Shown here piece by piece: positions 9,118 to 16,351 of a DNA stretch of 64,000 bases. The stretch is from Neobacillus rhizophilus (GTDB taxonomy: Bacteria; Bacillota; Bacilli; Bacillales; Cytobacillaceae). Below the pieces are notes generated by a model. The model was not told where the DNA came from. It worked only from the letters and a program-made list of their open reading frames with translations, and ran no database searches. The stretch lies in assembly GCF_018343535.1 (NCBI RefSeq), contig NZ_JAGYPF010000003.1, positions 186,001 through 250,000 of the forward strand, given 5' to 3'. The first letter of the stretch is position 1, and each line of letters opens with the position of its first letter. Made by a program: the position numbers and the translations under genes.

Positions 9118-9566
9118 CAAAATAAATGCTCCTTTATTAGCTGTTCGAGAGCTTGGGCAGATTCAGCCATCTTTTCCTGCTCCTCTTCTGCAAAAAAGTA
9201 CTCCTCTCTTTTTCCAATAAGGAGCACTCCCTTTGGTATGCCACTAAAAAATAAAGGGACCGCATAAGTAGCCACAAGTTTTTCAGCAAGATTAATGGGA
9301 TAATCCGTAACTTTTCCTATGATGGAGTTTGGAAAATTTGTGATCATCATAGGGCTGCCGCTTGATATAATTTTTCCTGCGATTCCTTTTCCGAAACGGA
9401 CCGTTATTCGTTTGTATTTATCGTTTAAATTTCCTGAAGCGTAATGCCACCTGACATCAGGACCTGATTCATTTTGCAGGGCAAGCCCGACAAAATCGCA
9501 GCCGATTTCAGCTCTTAACCGCTCACAAACTATAACCAATTCTGGGAGTTCCCTTAACTCTGACAT
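9117..9566 (-). CDS. GAF-domain sensor protein (NreA-like position)
   Basis: A single GAF domain of 149 residues (CDFVGLALQNE through the YFFAEEEQEKMAESAQALEQLI helix). In Staphylococcus, NreA is a free-standing GAF nitrate receptor encoded with NreBC. This gene's length, its place between a NarL-type regulator and a PAS kinase, and its overlap with the kinase start all suggest the same role. The nitrate-binding assignment is inference, because the pocket residues cannot be checked without an alignment. Confidence 0.7.
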   Translation of the reverse strand: MSELRELPELVIVCERLRAEIGCDFVGLALQNESGPDVRWHYASGNLNDKYKRITVRFGKGIAGKIISSGSPMMITNFPNSIIGKVTDYPINLAEKLVATYAVPLFFSGIPKGVLLIGKREEYFFAEEEQEKMAESAQALEQLIKEHLF

Positions 9567-9581
9567 CTACGCACGTTCTCC

Positions 9582-10235
9582 TTAAATGCCATATCCCAAT
9601 AGCCCCTTCCTAACGGCATACTCGACCAGCTCTGGCCGAGTTTTTAGCTGTAATTTCTCCATCAGATTGCTTTTATGGGTTTCGACGGTTTTGACACTGA
9701 TAATCAGCTGTTCGGCAATCTCTTTATTAGAGTACCCCTTAGCAATGAGTGTGAGCACTTCTTTTTCCCGTTCGGACAACAGATTGTACGTATCATTACC
9801 GTCCTGCTTTACGCCTGCTAAATATTCCTCCATCAAGCGCTTTTGTGCGGACGGATGCAGGTAGGCATCTCCTCGAGCCACCGATTCAATCGCGGACATT
9901 AATTCATCATGCGGTGCGCTTTTTAAAATACAGCCGCTTGCGCCGCCTTGAATGGCACGAAATAGGTATTCTTCATCAGCATGCATCGTTAAAATTAAAA
10001 TATTCACTTCCGGCATTTGCTTTTTTAATTCCGTTGTTGCCGTTAGGCCGTCTTTTCCATGCGGCATGCTTAGGTCCATGACGACCACATTCGGTTTTAG
10101 CTTCAACGCTTTTTTGATGCCTTCATTGCCTTCAGATGCTTCTCCGACTACTTCCATTTCAGGATTCGTTTGCAGCAGCATTTTCAGGCCGCTTCTTACC
10201 ACGGCATGGTCATCTACCAACAGAATTCTTATCAA
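9582..10235 (-). CDS. NarL/NreC-type response regulator
   Basis: A 217-residue two-domain regulator. The receiver domain has the acidic pair DD near residue 8, the phosphoacceptor Asp in VVVMDLSMPHGKDG, and the conserved Lys in CILKSAPHDEL. The C-terminal LuxR-type HTH reads LLSEREKEVLTLIAKGYSNKEIAEQLIISVKTVETHKSNLMEKL. It is flanked by two cognate-type HisKA_3 kinases and a GAF protein. It is the likely transcription factor for the molybdenum-enzyme operon upstream, whose promoter region carries an inverted repeat of NarL/NreC style. Confidence 0.88.
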   Translation of the reverse strand: MIRILLVDDHAVVRSGLKMLLQTNPEMEVVGEASEGNEGIKKALKLKPNVVVMDLSMPHGKDGLTATTELKKQMPEVNILILTMHADEEYLFRAIQGGASGCILKSAPHDELMSAIESVARGDAYLHPSAQKRLMEEYLAGVKQDGNDTYNLLSEREKEVLTLIAKGYSNKEIAEQLIISVKTVETHKSNLMEKLQLKTRPELVEYAVRKGLLGYGI

Positions 10236-10248
10236 TGTAAACTCCCCT

Positions 10249-10908
10249 TTAATTCGATAATGGAAGAGATATTTCTATCGATGTTCCTTCTCCTATATTA
10301 GAGGATATCACACACTTACCACCAATCAGAAGCATTCTTTCCTTCATCGCAGCTAGTCCTGAAGAAGGTTCATTTCCTTGGAACTCTTCAGGCTGGAATC
10401 CTTTCCCGAAATCACGGATGGTAATCTTTAGTTCAGTTTCTTTCCAGAAAAAATTCATTTTTACAATGGCTGTATCTGCGTACTTTGCAATATTGGTTAA
10501 TGCTTCCTGACATACACGAAATACGGCAATCCGTTGTTTTTCCGTGATTAATTTCCCCTCACCGCTGGACTCTAACTCCACGATTATGCCAAATGTAGAG
10601 GTATAACATCGAATATAGCTTTTCATGGCCGGTAACAATCCAAGTGTTGTCAGGGCAGGCGGATGGAGTTCGACGGAGAGCAATCTAATTTCCTGGATTG
10701 TTTTTTCAATCAGCAGGTTCATTTCACTCATGTAGCTTTTCTTGGACGAGTCTTGTTCTCCTGTTGCGAGAAATTGTAAGCCTGTTAAAATACTATATAA
10801 GTTCTGGCCGACCCCTTCATGCAGTTCATGCGCAATTCTTTTGATTTCCTCTTCTTGAGAGTCAATGATATATGTGCAAACATTAGGGTTTGTTTTTAAT
10901 GAATCCAT
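10249..10908 (-). CDS. Short soluble HisKA_3 sensor kinase
   Basis: A 219-residue kinase holding only a HisKA_3 helix (RIAHELHEGVGQNLYSI) and an HATPase domain (CQEALTNIAKYAD, DFGKGFQ, GLAAMKERMLLIGG), with about 20 residues in front and no PAS, GAF or TM sensor. It starts the sensory operon, 13 bases upstream of the response regulator. With the PAS kinase two genes on, one regulator appears to have two kinases. The short one may depend on the GAF protein or a partner for sensing. Both catalytic halves look intact. Confidence 0.82.
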   Translation of the reverse strand: MDSLKTNPNVCTYIIDSQEEEIKRIAHELHEGVGQNLYSILTGLQFLATGEQDSSKKSYMSEMNLLIEKTIQEIRLLSVELHPPALTTLGLLPAMKSYIRCYTSTFGIIVELESSGEGKLITEKQRIAVFRVCQEALTNIAKYADTAIVKMNFFWKETELKITIRDFGKGFQPEEFQGNEPSSGLAAMKERMLLIGGKCVISSNIGEGTSIEISLPLSN

Positions 10909-10970
10909 TTTTACCTGCCCTCCTGTCTTCTAATTCTCAATTTAAATATATTTCGAGTTGAATTTTAAAC

Positions 10971-11022
10971 CTATTGGCGAATTTTGGACTTCTATTGGCG
11001 AATATAACGGTCCTATTGGCGA
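10971..11022. repeat. Three phased direct repeats, 21-bp period
   Basis: The decamer CTATTGGCGA occurs at 10971, 10992 and 11013, exactly 21 bases apart. It lies in the gap between the terminator of the Mo-enzyme operon and the sensory cassette. Two helical turns between copies would put bound proteins on one face of the DNA. Alternatively it may be a dispersed intergenic repeat. Confidence 0.75.
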
Positions 11023-11036
11023 TTAAAAAAACTTAT

Positions 11037-11068
11037 AAAAAAATTCAGGTTCTCCTAGAAGACCTGAA
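11037..11068 (-). terminator. Terminator of the Mo-oxidoreductase operon
   Basis: On the minus strand TTCAGGT pairs with ACCTGAA around an 11-base loop and is followed by seven Ts. The stop codon of the last small gene is inside the loop, so the gene ends within its own terminator. Confidence 0.85.
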
Positions 11069-11339
11069 CCTTTTTAAACGTATAGGTTAAACCACTTTCC
11101 ACATTGGCAGCCGACCACAAACCAGCAGACTCCGTTACGCGGCTTGCCAAAGGCACTGCCAAAAAGTAAAAATCATCAAAATAGAAGCGGAGATGGGTTC
11201 CATCTGGGCAAAGCTGAACCTTTTTTATCGATTTGCTCACGACAGGGGCCTGGTCCCCGCCCTCCCGGTCCTGAATCACAATTTCAACTTCAGCACCGGC
11301 GAAGCGCTCCTGTATTTTCTCAATATCAATGGACGCCAC
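11055..11339 (-). CDS. Small protein of the Mo-oxidoreductase operon, unknown function
   Basis: About 94 residues, unrecognised, with no signal or TM segment. It ends in a strand-rich region (HLRFYFDDFYFLAVPLASRVTESAGLW). The GTG at 11339 follows GAGAGG at 11 bases and overlaps the end of the upstream gene. An upstream in-frame TTG at 11360 has no ribosome site. It is the last gene of the operon. Its constant neighbours are redox subunits, so a role in enzyme assembly is possible, but nothing in the sequence proves it. Confidence 0.6.
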   Translation of the reverse strand: MASIDIEKIQERFAGAEVEIVIQDREGGDQAPVVSKSIKKVQLCPDGTHLRFYFDDFYFLAVPLASRVTESAGLWSAANVESGLTYTFKKVQVF

Positions 11340-11643
11340 AGCTATTACATCCTCTCTCAACAGGGTAGATGAACATCTTGTAGCCTTGCAGGTACTCCCA
11401 AAACTTCTCTCCCGCGTTTTTCTCGATAAACTTAATCGTTTCGTCCTCGGACACCCAATTGCTCATCCCTTTAATTTCAGCGACCACCATTTCGGCATCT
11501 TCAACGACCTTTTCTTCGAGATACCAATTTAAACGTTTCTTAGCAAACAGTGATTTTAGCAGTTCGTCAATCTCCGCAGAAAATTCTCCGGCCTGCGGGC
11601 GAACAAAGCAGAAATCAATATACGTTTCACTAGTCATTGACAT
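11326..11643 (-). CDS. Small acidic protein of the Mo-oxidoreductase operon, unknown function
   Basis: A 105-residue soluble protein, rich in Glu, that ends in RGCNSCGVH, a terminal CxxC that could bind metal or sit near a cofactor. The start ATG at 11643 follows AAAAGGTGTGA. It overlaps the small membrane-protein gene upstream and the next gene downstream, so all three are translationally coupled. I do not recognise the family. A chaperone-like role for the molybdenum enzyme, analogous to NarJ/TorD, is only a guess from context and size. Confidence 0.65.
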   Translation of the reverse strand: MSMTSETYIDFCFVRPQAGEFSAEIDELLKSLFAKKRLNWYLEEKVVEDAEMVVAEIKGMSNWVSEDETIKFIEKNAGEKFWEYLQGYKMFIYPVERGCNSCGVH

Positions 11644-11821
11644 TCACACCTTTTTTATAAATGATGAATGCGACCGGGAATAACAAAACATTCACAACAG
11701 CAGCGATGATGGTGTTTGTGTAATTTTCATAAAAATATTGATGCACCATGTATTGTGTAAAAATAATATTTAACATCAGCACCACAAGCAACAGTCCGAC
11801 TGGAATGTAACTACGCTTCAT
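11630..11821 (-). CDS. Small two-helix membrane protein
   Basis: A 63-residue protein with two TM segments (IPVGLLLVVLMLNIIFTQYMV and IIAAVVNVLLFPVAFIIY) and a short basic and polar end. It starts inside the 3' end of the Rieske gene and overlaps the following gene. Its place between a membrane-targeted Rieske protein and soluble proteins suggests a small subunit stabilising a membrane complex. No named family is recognised. Confidence 0.65.
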   Translation of the reverse strand: MKRSYIPVGLLLVVLMLNIIFTQYMVHQYFYENYTNTIIAAVVNVLLFPVAFIIYKKGVNVND

Positions 11822-12335
11822 AACGCTTCACCCCCACGGCATATACAGCGCCGTTCTCCACTTTCACATGGATTTCAGGCAATGGCCGTCTTGGCGGGCC
11901 GGCAATCGGTGCGCCTGTTTCAACATCAAATTTTCCGTGATGGCAAGGACATAGCATTTCGCCTTCATCCTTTTGCCAAAAAACAGGACATCTTAGGTGC
12001 GTGCATGCATTTTGGTACGCGACAAATTTCTTTTCCGATAAGCGAATCAAAATGGCGCTGTCGTGCTCGCCTGGAAAATGAAAATCAACAGCATCACCGA
12101 CAGGAACCTTGTCTAAATCGGCAATTTTATGCTTCGGATATTTTTTATCTCCTAAACGGTTAAGCTCCTTCGCCGCCATGACTCCCCAAGGAAGTGATGA
12201 AACGGCGAACACTCCAGCGGCACCTACCAAGGTCTTCATGAAACCGCGGCGGTCCAGCTTTCTTTCATTGTTACGGTTTATATTATGAGTGTAATTATCT
12301 TCATTGAACGGGATTTTATTATTTTTATCGCTCAT
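11811..12335 (-). CDS. Tat-exported Rieske [2Fe-2S] protein
   Basis: A 174-residue Rieske protein. A twin-arginine motif (DRRGFMKTLVGAAGVFA) and a hydrophobic segment lie near residues 27-50, so it should be anchored on or exported to the outer face of the membrane in folded form. The cluster motifs are CTHLRCPVFW and CPCHHGKFD, that is C-x-H and C-x2-H ligands plus the disulfide Cys. GGAGGGATTACC precedes the ATG. Neighbours are a ferredoxin-like subunit upstream and a two-TM protein downstream. It could exchange electrons with the b-type membrane subunit at the outer face. A Rieske partner is not a usual part of a nitrate reductase. Confidence 0.9.
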   Translation of the reverse strand: MSDKNNKIPFNEDNYTHNINRNNERKLDRRGFMKTLVGAAGVFAVSSLPWGVMAAKELNRLGDKKYPKHKIADLDKVPVGDAVDFHFPGEHDSAILIRLSEKKFVAYQNACTHLRCPVFWQKDEGEMLCPCHHGKFDVETGAPIAGPPRRPLPEIHVKVENGAVYAVGVKRYEA

Positions 12336-12346
12336 GGTAATCCCTC

Positions 12347-12910
12347 CTAGAACAGTTTTGTGACGCCCTGCAGGATTCCAGGGAGATTCACACGTACGTT
12401 AGTTTCGCCTTCTAAATATGGCATGCTGGTTACCCATTTGCCATTATCAAGGTTAAATTGCTTTTGTTTTGCTTCGATTTCTTCGTCTGTTAACCATTGC
12501 AGCGTATTGGATGGACATACGCTCGCGCACATTGGCGGGATACCGTCCTTGGTGCGATCAATACATAGGTCGCACTTATACATTAAATTCTGCTCTGTAT
12601 CGAACTTTGGTATTCCATATGGGCAGGCAATTGTACAGTTTTGGCAGCCGATACATTTTTCCACAAGAGCCGAAAGAACTGCTCCTGTTTCATGGATTTG
12701 GATTGCTTGGGCCGGACAACTCCGCGCACATGCCGGATTCACACAGTGAAGGCACATTAAAGGCATCGTCTGCCGGTTTTTAAGCGGATTTACATCATAA
12801 ACATAGTTGCGGTTGCGCTGCTCGTGCCCTCCGCACTGTGTGCAGGCAGCCAAGCAGGAACGGCAGCCGATACAATTTTCCAGTTCAAGATATAACCTCT
12901 TTTTTACCAC
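12347..12910 (-). CDS. Four-cluster 4Fe-4S electron-transfer subunit (DmsB/NrfC-like)
   Basis: A 187-residue ferredoxin subunit with four Cys runs: CIGCRSCLAACTQCGG, CLHCVNPACARSCP, CIGCQNCTIACP and CDLCIDRTKDGIPPMCASVCP. This is the pattern of the beta subunits of Mo-bis-MGD oxidoreductases. There is no signal peptide, so it acts on the cytoplasmic face, wiring the catalytic subunit to the membrane subunit. It starts with GTG one base after the stop of the catalytic gene, with AAGGTG upstream. It is shorter than DmsB and NarH and lacks any extra C-terminal anchor. Confidence 0.88.
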   Translation of the reverse strand: MVKKRLYLELENCIGCRSCLAACTQCGGHEQRNRNYVYDVNPLKNRQTMPLMCLHCVNPACARSCPAQAIQIHETGAVLSALVEKCIGCQNCTIACPYGIPKFDTEQNLMYKCDLCIDRTKDGIPPMCASVCPSNTLQWLTDEEIEAKQKQFNLDNGKWVTSMPYLEGETNVRVNLPGILQGVTKLF

Positions 12911-12911
12911 T

Positions 12912-15101
12912 TTATTGCACCTTCTTCATTTCTAGTTTTTCAATCTGTGCGGCACATGCCTTGAATTCCGGCATCCTTGAGATCGGATCAAGGGCTGCAA
13001 TTGTTAGTAGATTGATAGATTTTTCATGTCCGAAGTGGTACGGAACAAACACCGTATCTTTACGGATGGCTTCTGTGATTTTCACTTTATATTCTGCTTC
13101 CCCTCTGCGAGTGTAGAGGCGGACGTATTCTTCATGTTCGATATTATATTTTGCTGCTGTTTCTGGATGAACTTCTACATACGGTTCCGGACACATATCA
13201 CGAAGGAATTGGATTCGGCGCGTCTGGTTACCTGATAGGTAATGGAATACTACACGTCCAGTAGTCAAACGTAATGGATATTCCGCATCCGGCTCTTCAG
13301 CAGGCGGACGATACGGAAGTGCACAAATTTTCGCTTTTCCATCTGGATGATAGAACTTCTTATCTAAAAACATATGCGGTGTACCAGGATCCTCTTCATC
13401 ACGGCAAGGCCAGAAGACACCATCCTGTTTGTCGATTTTATCCCAAGTTGCTCCGTAGTAATCTGCGTAACCGCCTTTTGAGGCTAAACGGAATTCATCG
13501 GCTACATCTCTGGCTGTTTTTAAATGAGAGAAGTATTTTCCTCTGCCAAGTCTTTCAGAAAGCTCGACTTGGATTTGCCAGTCTGGCTTTGATTCACCAA
13601 GCGGCTCTTGTGCTTTATTTATTTTAATGATGCGGCCTTCCAAGTTTGTAACCGTACCTTCGTCCTCTGACCAAGTTACGGTTGGAAGAATGACATCCGC
13701 AAACTCTGCTGATTCTGATAGATAGAAATCGACACAGACCATAAAGTCTAATCCTTTTAATGCTTTGCGGACAAAGTTTTGGTTTGGTGCAGAAACCGCG
13801 GGATTGGAGCATAGCAGGTATAGTCCGCGAATGGTTTTTTGATCCATCAATTCAAACATTTCGTAAGCAGAAACACCTGGCTGCGGCATTTCTTCAGGGG
13901 TGATTCCCCAAACCTGACAAACTTCTTCGACATGCTTTGGATTGGTAATTTTACGGTAGCCTGGGAGCAGGTCGGATTTCTGGCCATGCTCACGGCCGCC
14001 TTGACCGTTACCTTGGCCGGTAAATGTCGCAACACCTGATTTCGGACGGCCGATTTTTCCGGTAACTAACGCCATGTTGGTATAGCCAGATACGTTGTCG
14101 ACCCCTTTATGCTGCTGTTCAATACCGCGGGCAAACATGACAACCGCGTTTGGTGCTTTACCGTAAATTTCAGCAGCACGGATGATTTTCTCCACTGCAA
14201 CACCGGTAATTTGACTTGTATATTCTGGTGTGAATTGGTTCACCAATTCTTTTGTTTCTTCAAAGCCATTTGTGTGTTGGTTGACGAATTCTTCATCAAC
14301 ATAGCCATTTTGAATCAATAGGTTCACGATTCCATTGGCCAGTGCCAAGTCTGTTCCTGGTCTTAGATCCAAGTGAACATCGGCGCGTCTCGCAATTGGA
14401 GTTTCACGCGGATCGGCAACAATCAGGTAGCCGCCTCTTTCCTGTACGTTCCAAACACGAAACATCGAAGTTGGGTGACATTCGGCTGTGTTGCTTCCGG
14501 CGATGAACAAGCAATCTGTTTCATGGATGTCAGTCCATGGCAATGTTGAACCACGGTCAACACCGAATGAACGAAGGAAGCCGCCCGCCGCACTGGACAT
14601 ACAGAAGCGGCCGTTATAATCGATATAGCGGGTTTGCAAAGCAACGCGTGCAAACTTACCAGTTAAATAGCATTTTTCATTGGTCATCGATACACCGCTG
14701 AATACAGACAATGTATCTTTGCCGTATTTCCCTTGCAACTCTTTAAATTTCCGAGCGATTAAATCATACGCTTCCTCCCATGAAGCTTCACGGAAACCTT
14801 TGTCTGTTCCTTTTAAGGAAGCATCGTCACGGATTAATGGTTTTAAGATGCGGTCCGGATGGTTCGTCTGCTGGTAGGCAGTTACCCCTTTTGGACACAT
14901 TTTTCCAACCGTTACCGGCCAGTCATATCGGGGTTCAACCCCGATGATTTGATTTGTTTTAGTATTTACACGTAAATTCATCCCACACTGCATGCCACAA
15001 TAGGCACAGTGTGTTTTAATTAATGTTTCATTTGGGTGGCGTACATTTTCGATTTCTCTAAAAAATTTATCTTTAGGGGCCTTTGTATTAACCTCTTGCA
15101 T
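12912..15101 (-). CDS. Cytoplasmic molybdopterin oxidoreductase, assimilatory-type nitrate reductase-like
   Basis: A 729-residue Mo-bis-MGD enzyme. An N-terminal [4Fe-4S] is ligated by C32, C35, C39 and C69 (HCAYCGMQCG, KMCPKG). The molybdenum ligand is probably C167 in NGRFCMSSAAGG, the CxSS setting seen in NasC, NarB and NapA-type enzymes. GQGNGQGGREHGQK and the C-terminal molydopterin-binding barrel (LTTGRVVFHYLSGNQT, VPYHFGHEKSINLLT) are present. There is no Tat signal, so it is cytoplasmic. Nitrate is the likeliest substrate given the Nre-like cassette downstream, but related formate dehydrogenases share the fold, with Cys or Sec at the same position. It lacks the extra C-terminal [2Fe-2S] domain of many NasC proteins. 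Confidence 0.85.
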   Translation of the reverse strand: MQEVNTKAPKDKFFREIENVRHPNETLIKTHCAYCGMQCGMNLRVNTKTNQIIGVEPRYDWPVTVGKMCPKGVTAYQQTNHPDRILKPLIRDDASLKGTDKGFREASWEEAYDLIARKFKELQGKYGKDTLSVFSGVSMTNEKCYLTGKFARVALQTRYIDYNGRFCMSSAAGGFLRSFGVDRGSTLPWTDIHETDCLFIAGSNTAECHPTSMFRVWNVQERGGYLIVADPRETPIARRADVHLDLRPGTDLALANGIVNLLIQNGYVDEEFVNQHTNGFEETKELVNQFTPEYTSQITGVAVEKIIRAAEIYGKAPNAVVMFARGIEQQHKGVDNVSGYTNMALVTGKIGRPKSGVATFTGQGNGQGGREHGQKSDLLPGYRKITNPKHVEEVCQVWGITPEEMPQPGVSAYEMFELMDQKTIRGLYLLCSNPAVSAPNQNFVRKALKGLDFMVCVDFYLSESAEFADVILPTVTWSEDEGTVTNLEGRIIKINKAQEPLGESKPDWQIQVELSERLGRGKYFSHLKTARDVADEFRLASKGGYADYYGATWDKIDKQDGVFWPCRDEEDPGTPHMFLDKKFYHPDGKAKICALPYRPPAEEPDAEYPLRLTTGRVVFHYLSGNQTRRIQFLRDMCPEPYVEVHPETAAKYNIEHEEYVRLYTRRGEAEYKVKITEAIRKDTVFVPYHFGHEKSINLLTIAALDPISRMPEFKACAAQIEKLEMKKVQ

Positions 15102-16170
15102 TCTGATTTGCCTCCTTGACCTTCACTTGATGGGTTGCGAATCCTGAGAATCTGGCGATACGGTACTTTCTGCGGCATGGCAAGCACAATTCCGCAAGAT
15201 TAAAGCCGTCTTCCATGTTAAACTCCATGTTGTTGGTTCCCAATACTTGAATAACATCGTTCGATTGTTCGACTGATACAAATTTATCTCCGCACACTTT
15301 ACATTCTTTCATATGCTGTTCTCCATAATGTTCACGGTAGTTTCTTGCCAGCACGCTCATCGGACGGAACGGAATGTGAGCAAGTTTACCGAATGGTAAG
15401 TAGATTAACGTTACGATCACTGAAAACTGGTGAATCAGCGACATTTGCGGCTGCATCCATCCATGTAAAAATACGTTTTGGACTGTTAATAATAGACCAG
15501 TTACTGAAATAAATAACAACATATAGAGCGGCAAGAAATCGTACATGAATTTTTGCTCTGCTCTTGCCTGCATATTTTTCATGCGGCGGTAAAGCGCCAT
15601 GCAAACTCCTGTAATCACCATGATGGCTGAAATATTTAAAGCATTGTAAGAAAACCAGGCGATGATTCCATCTGCTTTAATCCGTACTAGATCGACTCCC
15701 ATCAATACAACTGTGTAGTAGCCGTTGCCATCCATATTAAAGTACATCCAGCTGAATACGAGAGGGAATGTAACCAAGCAGGCCAACACGCAGCCCCATC
15801 CGATTAAGATATGCTGCATCCAGCGGTAGAAGCCACGTTTTTTAATGAAATCGTAAATGGCTAAATGGCTGACAGCTGTCTTCGCTGTACTTTTTCTAAA
15901 AAGAAGCTTTAAGCCTTTTTTAATAATAATTTTGGTTGGCGGTCTTTCACCCCAGGAGATGAAGCGATAGAAGAAGCCTCCTAAGAAAGTAATGGTTCCC
16001 ACCATATATCCATAAAGGTTTAAGTCGATATGTGTAAACATTCTTGTACCGATAAACACTAGAATCGCCAGTCCGACCACAGTTAAAAACATCGATTTGG
16101 CAAAATGGGAAGCAAATGCATTATTGACGGTATTATCCCGTTTTTTCGCCGATTGAATAGTTGACTCCAT
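15088..16170 (-). CDS. NarI/DsrM-like cytochrome b membrane subunit with a C-terminal Cys domain
   Basis: A 360-residue protein with about six TM helices. Candidate haem-ligand His residues sit in helices RGFYRWMQHILIGWG, MSLIHQFSVIVTLIYLPFGKLAHIPFRP and SHLAIYDF. The last of these patterns is common to NarI/DsrM/HmcE quinol-oxidising subunits. A cytoplasmic C-terminal domain has paired CxxC motifs (KECKVCGDKF and ELCLPCRRK) that could hold Zn or Fe. It is the first gene of the operon and overlaps the catalytic gene by 14 bases. It should link the quinone pool to the Mo enzyme. Haem binding is inferred from His placement only. Confidence 0.75.
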   Translation of the reverse strand: MESTIQSAKKRDNTVNNAFASHFAKSMFLTVVGLAILVFIGTRMFTHIDLNLYGYMVGTITFLGGFFYRFISWGERPPTKIIIKKGLKLLFRKSTAKTAVSHLAIYDFIKKRGFYRWMQHILIGWGCVLACLVTFPLVFSWMYFNMDGNGYYTVVLMGVDLVRIKADGIIAWFSYNALNISAIMVITGVCMALYRRMKNMQARAEQKFMYDFLPLYMLLFISVTGLLLTVQNVFLHGWMQPQMSLIHQFSVIVTLIYLPFGKLAHIPFRPMSVLARNYREHYGEQHMKECKVCGDKFVSVEQSNDVIQVLGTNNMEFNMEDGFNLAELCLPCRRKYRIARFSGFATHQVKVKEANQNARG

Positions 16171-16186
16171 TTTCTTGATCCTCCCT

Positions 16187-16240
16187 AAAAAAATAACACT
16201 ATCGTTTTGTTACTATTATTGTAAGAAAAACGACAGCGTT
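16187..16240 (-). promoter_or_regulatory. Leader hairpin with U-tract (attenuator-like) before the Mo-oxidoreductase operon
   Basis: In the minus-strand transcript the arms at 16227-16240 and 16195-16208 pair over 14 positions. Two of these are G-U pairs that would be mismatches in the opposite strand. The loop side has four further pairs (TTAC/GTAA). Seven Ts follow immediately, then the Shine-Dalgarno AGGGAGG. The shape is that of an intrinsic terminator lying in the 5' leader, so conditional termination is likely. The upstream gene has its own separate terminator. Confidence 0.65.
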
Positions 16241-16265
16241 ATCTTTATCAGGGAACTCCCCCATC

Positions 16266-16285
16266 TAGGGGGGGAAAAACCCCTA
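16266..16285. promoter_or_regulatory. Inverted repeat, candidate NreC/NarL-type operator
   Basis: TAGGGG-N8-CCCCTA is a perfect six-base inverted repeat 96 bases upstream of the membrane-subunit gene. It lies in a G/C-tract region unlike its surroundings. NreC sites in staphylococci are G/C-rich inverted repeats of similar span. Assignment to the downstream response regulator is inference. Confidence 0.45.
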
Positions 16286-16320
16286 ACTATGACGGATTTT
16301 GACAAAAGTTCGTCACAAAT

Positions 16321-16351
16321 AGAAAAGCCCCAGCATCTTGTGGCTGGAGCT
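16321..16351 (-). terminator. Terminator of the M50 protease gene
   Basis: On the minus strand AGCTCCAGC pairs with GCTGGGGCT (one mismatch) around an eight-base loop and is followed by TTTTCTATTT. It overlaps the stop codon of the protease gene. Confidence 0.8.

Noticed and set aside
12912..15101. Arsenite oxidase (AioA) or dissimilatory NarG as identity of the Mo enzyme
   Set aside because: A Rieske partner suggests AioAB, but the enzyme has an apparent Cys molybdenum ligand (NGRFCMSS) and four Cys for an N-terminal [4Fe-4S]. It is also shorter than NarG, and NarHJI are absent.
16298..16320. Possible FNR site TGTGA...TGTCA upstream of the Mo-oxidoreductase operon
   Set aside because: The spacer is eight bases rather than six and the second half is imperfect.
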